From the NCBI RefSeq assembly GCF_009792295.1, contig NZ_CP039934.1, positions 1,012,501-1,076,500 of the forward strand: a stretch of 64,000 nucleotides of DNA, in the 5' to 3' direction. The notes under the pieces were generated by a model. The model was not told the DNA's origin and ran no database searches. It saw nothing but the letters and a program-made list of their open reading frames with translations. A program made the translations under genes and the position numbers. Shown piece by piece: positions 58,152-64,000 of the stretch. How positions within the stretch are numbered: the first letter of the stretch is position 1; every line of letters starts with the position of its first letter. The stretch comes from Myroides fluvii. Lineage in GTDB: Bacteria; Bacteroidota; Bacteroidia; Flavobacteriales; Flavobacteriaceae.

Positions 58152-58859
58152 ATGTTTCAATTCAAACAATTCACCATACACCAAGATCAATGTGCCATGA
58201 AAGTGGGGACTGATGGCGTACTATTAGGGGCTTGGACCCCCGTTGATCACAATCCTAATAAAATATTAGACATTGGCACTGGCACAGGGTTAATTGCCTT
58301 AATGTTGGCTCAACGTACCGATGCCGAACAAATTGACGGTGTTGAAATCGATGCAGATGCGCATGCACAGGCCATTGACAATTTTGAAAATAGTCCGTGG
58401 GGCGATCGTTTATTCTGTTATCACGCAGGTTTAGAAGATTTTGCCAACGGCATGGATGAAGAATATGATTTAATCGTTTCCAACCCTCCTTTCTACAGTG
58501 AGGATTACTATACCCAAGACGAAAAAAGAGATAAAGCGCGCTTCCAAGACTCCCTTCCTTTTGAGTTATTAATAGAAGCCGTTGCATACTTTTTATCTGA
58601 AAACGGAGTGTTCAGCATCATCGTTCCCTCTAAAGAAGAAGAACGCATCATGTACCTCGCAGCCGAATTTGACATCTATCCGATGCAGGTTACACGGGTA
58701 AAAGGAACACCTACGAGTGAGATTAAACGCAGTTTACTTGCCTTTTCGAGAACGCGCATAGAGAAAATTCCTCTAAATGAATTGACAATTGAAGAAAAAA
58801 GACACTGTTACACCCCTGAATTCAATACCCTTGTACAGAATTTTTATCTAAAATTATAG
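58152..58859 (+). CDS. trmN6: tRNA1(Val) adenine-37-N6 methyltransferase
   Basis: This is a 235-residue SAM-dependent methyltransferase. The SAM motif is ILDIGTGTGLIALML, the second acidic strand is GVEIDADAHAQA and the amino-methyl motif is NPPF in LIVSNPPFYSED. The N-terminal FKQFTIHQDQCAMKVGTDGVLLGAW is typical of TrmN6 (YfiC), which methylates A37 of tRNA-Val. It lies 94 bases after the kinase gene. The met leader follows 123 bases after its stop. Confidence 0.92.
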   Translation: MFQFKQFTIHQDQCAMKVGTDGVLLGAWTPVDHNPNKILDIGTGTGLIALMLAQRTDAEQIDGVEIDADAHAQAIDNFENSPWGDRLFCYHAGLEDFANGMDEEYDLIVSNPPFYSEDYYTQDEKRDKARFQDSLPFELLIEAVAYFLSENGVFSIIVPSKEEERIMYLAAEFDIYPMQVTRVKGTPTSEIKRSLLAFSRTRIEKIPLNELTIEEKRHCYTPEFNTLVQNFYLKL

Positions 58860-58982
58860 TATACGTAGTTTTTATAACTGCAATTAAAAATATTTTACAG
58901 ACATTTGCTCTGCAATCAAACCGAAAAAAGGAACTTAAAAAAACAGTCTTTTTTAACGTTGATGTATTTAAAAAACAAAACC

Positions 58983-59072
58983 ATGATTTTAAGAGTTAAC
59001 ACAATGATGATGCCCATGCTAATGAACACAATGATGTTCATCTCTCGCTATGGCCGAAAATCAACCAGTTAA
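58983..59072 (+). CDS. Methionine-rich leader peptide of the met operon
   Basis: This short ORF has 29 codons and stops at 59070-59072. Met occurs at codons 1, 8, 9, 10, 12, 14, 17 and 18, that is 7 Met in 11 codons. An A-rich leader (AAAAAACAAAACC) precedes the ATG. It lies just upstream of a terminator and the methionine operon, so it is most likely a regulatory peptide whose translation rate reports Met-tRNA supply. Codons 19-29 are Phe-Ile-Ser-Arg-Tyr-Gly-Arg-Lys-Ser-Thr-Ser, coding for the region that pairs in the alternative structures. Confidence 0.75.
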   Translation: MILRVNTMMMPMLMNTMMFISRYGRKSTS

Positions 59073-59136
59073 TCTCTTTTGTATTAGGATAAATTAGTTG
59101 GAGTCTCATCGGTCTATGCCGGTGGGGCTTTTTTTT
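59052..59136 (+). terminator. Attenuator: alternative stems and terminator before metY
   Basis: The terminator stem 59102-59112 pairs with 59119-59129 over 11 pairs (three G-U), and 8 T follow at 59129-59136. GGCCGA (59052-59057), inside leader codons 23-25, can instead pair with TCGGTC (59109-59114) and open the terminator. A further stem joins CCAGTTAAT (59065-59073, the leader stop) with ATTAGTTGG (59093-59101). A ribosome stalled on the Met codons leaves 59052-59057 free; one at the stop covers it. This is the expected attenuation logic. Confidence 0.7.
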
Positions 59137-59175
59137 ATTTCTTTTTCAAAAATCTATAATCTAAATCTAAAAAAA

Positions 59176-60453
59176 ATGAGCAATTTTCACTTTTCAACTC
59201 AAGCATTACACGCTGGACATCAAGTCAACCAAACCGCAGGCTCTAGAGCTGTTCCCATTTATCAAACGTCTTCGTATGTATTTGAAAATGCAGATCACGC
59301 CGCAGGTGCATTTAACCTTTCTATTCCCGCTTATATTTATACCCGACTAAACAACCCTACAAACGATATACTAGAACAGCGCTTAGCTGCTCTTGAAGGC
59401 GGAATTGGTGCGGTGGTAACTGCCTCAGGAGCAGCTGCTATTAGTACAACCTTCTTAACCCTCCTAAAAGCAGGAGATCACATTGTTGCTTCCAATAGTC
59501 TATATGGAGGTACCTACAATTTACTCAACGTTACCTTACCGCGATTGGGGATTCACACCACCTTCGTAGATCCTGCTGACTTAGCCAATTTCACGCAAAA
59601 TATTCAACAAAACACCAAAGCTATTTTTGTAGAAAGCTTGGGAAATCCCAAACTAGATTTGATTGATTTAAAGGAATTATCGCAAATCGCAAAAACACAC
59701 CACATTCCTTTTATCGTTGATAATACCGTTCCTTCTCCTGCACTGCTCAGACCGATTGAACACGGGGCAGATATTGTCATTCACTCCTTAACCAAATACA
59801 TTTCGGGCAATGGTACAACTTTAGGGGGGGCTATCATCGATGCAGGTACTTTTGATTGGAGTAGTGGAAAATTCCCAGAATTTACAACACCTACAGCAGG
59901 TTATCACGGCTTAATCTACCATGAAGCACTTGGAAAAGCAGCTTTCATCGGCAAAATACGCTTAGAGGGATTACGCGATTTAGGCGCGGCTTTGAGTCCA
60001 TTCAATGCTTTTCAGATTATTCAAGGATTGGAAACCCTAGCTATTCGCCTACATCAACACAGTAAAAATGCTTTAGAACTGGCAGAATGGTTAGAAAAAC
60101 AAGAGGCTGTCGCTTGGGTCAATTACCCCGGATTACCTTCAAGCCCTTACCACAAACTCGCACAAACGTATCTCCCTAATGGACAAAGTGGTGTGATTAC
60201 TTTTGGTTTAAGAAAGGGATTTGAAGCGGCTAAAACCGTAGCCAATGAAACTGAGCTCTTTTCTTTAGTAGCGAATATTGGGGATACCAAATCGCTGATC
60301 ATTCACCCTGCTTCCACTACACATCAACAATTAACTGTAGATGAACAAAAAGCAACGGGAGTTACGCCTGATTTAGTTCGCCTATCGGTTGGCATTGAAT
60401 CCATCGAAGATTTAAAACAAGACTTAGCACGCGTGTTCACAACGCTTAATTAA
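59176..60453 (+). CDS. metY: O-acetylhomoserine sulfhydrylase (aminocarboxypropyltransferase)
   Basis: This is a 425-residue PLP enzyme of the Cys/Met metabolism family. It makes homocysteine from O-acetylhomoserine and sulfide. Marks are FHFSTQALHAGHQVNQTAGS, YQTSSYVFENADHAAGAF, TRLNNPTNDILEQRLAALEGG, and Lys207 binding PLP in HSLTKYISGNGTT. The C-terminal LVANIGDTKSLIIHPASTTH is typical of MetY. The start is the ATG at 59176; longer versions beginning at 59098 read through the attenuator and are rejected. metX follows 31 bases later. Confidence 0.94.
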   Translation: MSNFHFSTQALHAGHQVNQTAGSRAVPIYQTSSYVFENADHAAGAFNLSIPAYIYTRLNNPTNDILEQRLAALEGGIGAVVTASGAAAISTTFLTLLKAGDHIVASNSLYGGTYNLLNVTLPRLGIHTTFVDPADLANFTQNIQQNTKAIFVESLGNPKLDLIDLKELSQIAKTHHIPFIVDNTVPSPALLRPIEHGADIVIHSLTKYISGNGTTLGGAIIDAGTFDWSSGKFPEFTTPTAGYHGLIYHEALGKAAFIGKIRLEGLRDLGAALSPFNAFQIIQGLETLAIRLHQHSKNALELAEWLEKQEAVAWVNYPGLPSSPYHKLAQTYLPNGQSGVITFGLRKGFEAAKTVANETELFSLVANIGDTKSLIIHPASTTHQQLTVDEQKATGVTPDLVRLSVGIESIEDLKQDLARVFTTLN

Positions 60454-60484
60454 TTTATCCACCCTCTTTATCGTTTTCCGCCTC

Positions 60485-61450
60485 ATGAAACAATTGCACA
60501 CCATCCAAATTACGGATTACCTTTTTCCGGATCAGACCGTCCAAACCTTGTATTTGAACTACGAGATTTTTGGTCAGCCCTTGCACCAAGCGCCCATTGT
60601 CTTGGTCAATCACGCCTTAACCGGAAATAGTACCGTTACAGGTGAGCAAGGCTGGTGGAAAGAACTAATTGGATACAATCAAGCGATTGATTTAAATCGC
60701 TATACGGTCCTTGCTTTTAATATTCCGGGGAATGGATATGCCAATAAGGAAGAGCAATTATTCCCGGCCTATACTTCTTTTACAACAGCCCTGGTTGCAG
60801 ATGTATTTTGGAAGGGGCTTGATTTTCTGCGAATCCCTCAGCTTTATGCAATTATCGGCGGTAGCTTAGGTGGGAGTATTGCTTGGGAAATGGCTTTGCA
60901 ACGCCCTCAAGCCATTCAACACTTGATTCCCATTGCAACCAATCTACAAGCTTCGGATTGGTTGATTGGACAAGTAGCAGTTCAAGAAGCCATCCTCAAT
61001 CACTCCAGTCAACCGTTGGAAGATGCGCGAAAACACGCCATGTTGCTTTATCGCACTCCGGAATCCATCAATCAAAAGTTTACTCGAGTACACCCAACCA
61101 TTGGCGATACACCTCCTATTGAAAGTTGGTTAACCTATCACGGTCAGGCATTAAAAAAACGCTTTCAACTAGCGGCCTATCGCCTGATGAATCACTTACT
61201 CAAAACAATCGGACGGGAAATAACCGAAGAGCAATTGCGGCACTTTGCGGGGAATACAACCGCAACAATTACCGTAGTAGCCGTGAATAGTGACAATATG
61301 TTTACCCAAAAAGAGCAACGGGAAACCTATTGCAAATTATATGCTTACGGTGCAAATATAAACTACAAAGAAATACAATCCATACACGGTCATGATGCTT
61401 TCCTCATGGAATATGAACAATTACAGACTGCATTACAACCTTTATTTTAA
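60485..61450 (+). CDS. metX: Homoserine O-acetyltransferase (MetX-like)
   Basis: This is a 321-residue alpha/beta hydrolase-fold acyltransferase. The catalytic Ser127 lies in IIGGSLGGSIAWEM; Asp is in VNSDNMF and His in IHGHDAFL. Marks near the start are IVLVNHALTGNST. The fold and operon context assign it to acetylating homoserine for the MetY step. It is shorter than typical MetX (about 350-370) but complete in its triad. thrA follows 12 bases after its stop. Confidence 0.9.
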   Translation: MKQLHTIQITDYLFPDQTVQTLYLNYEIFGQPLHQAPIVLVNHALTGNSTVTGEQGWWKELIGYNQAIDLNRYTVLAFNIPGNGYANKEEQLFPAYTSFTTALVADVFWKGLDFLRIPQLYAIIGGSLGGSIAWEMALQRPQAIQHLIPIATNLQASDWLIGQVAVQEAILNHSSQPLEDARKHAMLLYRTPESINQKFTRVHPTIGDTPPIESWLTYHGQALKKRFQLAAYRLMNHLLKTIGREITEEQLRHFAGNTTATITVVAVNSDNMFTQKEQRETYCKLYAYGANINYKEIQSIHGHDAFLMEYEQLQTALQPLF

Positions 61451-61462
61451 ACCCATACAACC

Positions 61463-63865
61463 ATGAAAATTCTAAAGTTTGGAGGAAAATCACTAGCCTC
61501 AGGGCAAGCCTTTGATCAAGTGATTCAAATTATAAAAGACAAAATCGCACAAGGGTCAATTGCCGTTGTAGTTTCAGCCATTGACGATACCACAGATACC
61601 TTGGAATCAATCTTAGACTTAGCCAAGAATCAAGCGGATTACCGCACGCCTTTTTTCGCCTTTCAAGCGAGAACTTATCATAGTGGAATTGATTTAAAAG
61701 AGGAGTTTACCTTACTCCAAAAATTGTATGAAGGGGTTTCTTTGCTTGAAGATTACAGCTTAAAAATCAGCGATTTGGTCCTGGCACAAGGCGAGATTAT
61801 TTCGAGTAAAGTATTGACCCATCACTTACTTCAGCAAGGAATTACCGCTGTTGCTGTTGATAGTCGTCATTTTTTTGTTACGGATGCGACCTTTGGTCAA
61901 GCCCAAGTAGAAGAAGAGCTATCCAAAGCAAGAACATCCCTCTATTTTAAGGAAATTCCTTCACATACCCTTGCTGTAGTGACGGGTTTTATTGGCGCTA
62001 CAGCGAAAGGAGAAACAACTACCCTAGGTCGAAATGGCAGCAACTATTCTGCAGCCTTACTCGCCAATTTCCTCCAAGCATCCGAATTGCAAAATTACAC
62101 CCATGTTGATGGTATTTTTACCGCCAATCCAGATTGGGTTAAAAATGCACAAAAAATTGAGGAACTTCACTTTGATGATGCCAATGAGTTGGCGCATTTT
62201 GGCGCTTCAATTTTACATGCAAAGACAATTCTTCCCTTGATAGAAAACAATATTCCCCTTCGCATTTTGAATACCTTAAACCCAACAAATACAGGAACAT
62301 TAATTTCTGCTCGCCCTACAGTTACAGGAATTAAATCCATTTCTCTCCAATCTGATATTGCTTTAATCCAATTGGAAGGGCGCGGCTTATTGGGTATTGT
62401 GGGTATTGACGCGCGTATTTTTACTGCACTTGCTCAAGCGGGGATTAGTGTAGGCGTGATTTCTCAAGGTTCTTCAGAACGCGGATTGGGGTTTACTGTA
62501 GAACAACAAAAAGCAACACTCGCTGTAGAAGTCTTACAAAGGGAGTTCCACACTGAGTTTCAAACCAAAGATGTCGATAGCATCCAAATCTTGTCCGAAG
62601 TAGCGATTCTCTCCATTATAGGACAGGATTTAAGTACGTTTGACCAACCCTATGCCGCCTTAGTAAAAAATAAAATCACCCCGATTCTATTTCACAACAC
62701 CGTAACAGGTAAAAACGTGAGTTTAGTCGTTCGCCAGGAAGATGCAAAAAAGGCACTCCATGTGATTCACGGTCAAATTTTTGGAATTAGTAAAAAAATC
62801 AACCTCGCTATTTTTGGCCACGGACTTGTAGGCGGTACGTTGATTGATCAAATTCTCACTGCTGCAACAGCGATTGCCACTAAAAAGAATATAGCCCTCC
62901 ATATTTTCGCCATTGGAAATTCTAAAAAGGTGTGGTTGACAGAAACGGGAATCACGGCCAATTGGCGCCAAGATCTAGCGCAACATGGGGTTTCTTATGG
63001 TATAGAAGATGTGATTGCCTTTGCAAAAGACCATCACTTAGAAAACCTCATCGCCATAGATAACACGGCTTCTAAATCATTTATTGAGCACTATATCCCC
63101 TTGATTCAAGGAGGTTTTGATTTGATTTCCTCCAACAAGATCGCCAATACGGTTTCCTATTCTTTCTATCAAGCATTGCGAAAAGCGTTAAAAGAAAACC
63201 ATAAAGAATATTTATACGAGACTAATGTTGGCGCAGGATTACCCTTGATTGACACCATCAAACTCCTGCATTTATCTGGAGAGAATATTACGAAAATCAA
63301 AGGAATCTTTTCAGGTAGCTTGAGCTATATCTTCAATCAGTTTTCTGTACAAGACCAACCATTCAATACCATCGTACAACAAGCCATTGCCAAAGGATAT
63401 ACAGAACCTGATCCGAGAGAAGATTTATCTGGTAAAGATGTGGGACGCAAATTGCTCATCTTAGCTAGAGAATTAGACTTACAAAATGAATTAGAAGAAA
63501 TTCAAATTGAAAACTTAGTTCCTGTAGATTTACAAGCCATTGACACCGCAAATTTCCTCAAGCGATTAGAGGAATTAAACCCTTATTTTGAACAAATTAA
63601 AAAAGGATTACAACCGAATACAGTGTTGCGTTATGTAGGAGAATTATCTGGAGATTTACAGCAAGACAAAGGTATTTTAGAAACCAAATTAGTGGCTGTT
63701 CCCCTACATTCCGCCTTAGGTCAATTGCAAGGATCTGATAGTTTATTTGAAATCTATACCGAAAGTTATGGCGAAAACCCCATCATCATTCAAGGTGCAG
63801 GTGCAGGTGCTTCGGTTACAGCCAGAGGAGTTTTTGGCGATATTCTACGCCTCGCAGATAGATAA
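61463..63865 (+). CDS. thrA: Bifunctional aspartate kinase/homoserine dehydrogenase
   Basis: This is an 800-residue fusion. The aspartokinase part (about 1-290) starts ILKFGGKSLASGQ and has TTLGRNGSNYSAALLA; ACT-type regulatory domains lie at about 300-440; the homoserine dehydrogenase part (about 450-800) starts with NLAIFGHGLVGGTLIDQI (NAD-binding) and has ISSNKIANTVSYSFYQALRK, NVGAGLPLIDT and GIFSGSLSYIFNQ. It performs the first and third steps of the aspartate pathway to homoserine. Being in one transcript with metX and metY behind a Met leader suggests this copy serves methionine synthesis. A terminator lies about 95 bases after its stop. Confidence 0.95.
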   Translation: MKILKFGGKSLASGQAFDQVIQIIKDKIAQGSIAVVVSAIDDTTDTLESILDLAKNQADYRTPFFAFQARTYHSGIDLKEEFTLLQKLYEGVSLLEDYSLKISDLVLAQGEIISSKVLTHHLLQQGITAVAVDSRHFFVTDATFGQAQVEEELSKARTSLYFKEIPSHTLAVVTGFIGATAKGETTTLGRNGSNYSAALLANFLQASELQNYTHVDGIFTANPDWVKNAQKIEELHFDDANELAHFGASILHAKTILPLIENNIPLRILNTLNPTNTGTLISARPTVTGIKSISLQSDIALIQLEGRGLLGIVGIDARIFTALAQAGISVGVISQGSSERGLGFTVEQQKATLAVEVLQREFHTEFQTKDVDSIQILSEVAILSIIGQDLSTFDQPYAALVKNKITPILFHNTVTGKNVSLVVRQEDAKKALHVIHGQIFGISKKINLAIFGHGLVGGTLIDQILTAATAIATKKNIALHIFAIGNSKKVWLTETGITANWRQDLAQHGVSYGIEDVIAFAKDHHLENLIAIDNTASKSFIEHYIPLIQGGFDLISSNKIANTVSYSFYQALRKALKENHKEYLYETNVGAGLPLIDTIKLLHLSGENITKIKGIFSGSLSYIFNQFSVQDQPFNTIVQQAIAKGYTEPDPREDLSGKDVGRKLLILARELDLQNELEEIQIENLVPVDLQAIDTANFLKRLEELNPYFEQIKKGLQPNTVLRYVGELSGDLQQDKGILETKLVAVPLHSALGQLQGSDSLFEIYTESYGENPIIIQGAGAGASVTARGVFGDILRLADR

Positions 63866-63960
63866 AAACGACTATTATTTACACTTATTTTATGGTTTAC
63901 CACGAAAGGATGGGCGTTCATTCGTCTTTTCTGGTTGTTGTTTATTCTATATTTCAAATA

Positions 63961-63998
63961 AAAATGTCCTTCGTATTGAATATTGAAGGACATTTTTT
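63961..63998 (+). terminator. Intrinsic terminator after thrA
   Basis: AAAAATGTCCTTC (63961-63973) pairs perfectly with 63986-63998 around a 12-base loop, with T at its end. The gap 63866-63960 between thrA and this hairpin holds no gene I can support. Confidence 0.8.
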
Positions 63999-64000
63999 AT

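Noticed and set aside
58860..59136. SAM riboswitch before metY
   Set aside because: No conserved SAM-I, SAM-II or SAM-IV core could be traced by eye. The Met-rich ORF and competing stems explain the region better.
59098..59175. Upstream extension of metY beginning with a TTG at 59098
   Set aside because: It would translate through the attenuator hairpin and T tract. The ATG at 59176 follows an A-rich leader and starts the protein exactly where the family does.

Overview
The window looks like chromosomal DNA of a Gram-negative member of the Bacteroidota, family Flavobacteriaceae, probably close to Myroides (an inference from gene content; no search was run). Reasons: AT-rich DNA, A-rich leaders instead of Shine-Dalgarno sites, repeated promoters of the Bacteroidota type (TTG, 18-22 bases, TAnnTTTG), a mevalonate-pathway HMG-CoA reductase beside a GHMP kinase, lipid A synthesis (LpxB), a DnaE fused to a proofreading exonuclease, and surface lipoproteins with TonB-dependent uptake. 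I see no prophage, IS transposase or CRISPR array. Most of the window is ordinary core genome.

Layout. 1-1440: mevalonate genes (minus). 2009-12054: a peptide-use block with a secreted dipeptidyl peptidase IV, four consecutive POT/PTR-type transporters and a secreted thioredoxin-like protein. 12057-16911: minus operon surE, small membrane protein, lpxB, NlpC/P60 hydrolase, comEC. 17092-22217: tail-specific protease, orphan OppC-like permease, GH25 hydrolase, MscS channel. 22554-24340: a flavoenzyme-like gene broken by one missing G in a G run. 24538-32717: putP, DbpA-like helicase, tRNA-Leu, M20 dipeptidase, a 147-base gap-free imperfect palindrome, glycosyltransferase, miaE. 32765-41373: BlaI/BlaR1-like pair with a visible operator, TonB-domain proteins, operon ruvC-hemW-cyclase-yjbR, several membrane proteins. 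41536-47155: a B12 uptake operon (BtuB-like receptor, BtuG-like propeller and two further lipoproteins) behind a cobalamin riboswitch. 47331-49557: two tRNA-Asp genes, trxA, MepB. 49622-54868: dnaE and a lipoprotein. 55349-58859: rpsP-rimM, DUF1003 protein, P-loop kinase, trmN6, with three arrays of 7- or 8-base repeats. 58983-63865: metY-metX-thrA behind a methionine-rich leader peptide and terminator.

How the parts work together. The protease and transporters fit growth on peptides: DPP-IV releases dipeptides outside the cytoplasm, POT carriers import them, and the M20 dipeptidase can split them inside. B12 uptake is switched by the riboswitch. The final operon takes aspartate to homocysteine through aspartokinase/homoserine dehydrogenase, homoserine acetyltransferase and O-acetylhomoserine sulfhydrylase.

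The strongest candidate for something little described is the leader at 58983-59136. A 29-codon ORF has 8 Met codons, 7 of them in codons 8-18. It is followed by competing RNA stems and an intrinsic terminator, which is the layout of ribosome-mediated attenuation. Other items worth a look are the long palindrome at 30602-30748, the short tandem repeats around the DUF1003 gene, the POT carrier with a large inserted domain between TM9 and TM10, and the G-run frameshift.
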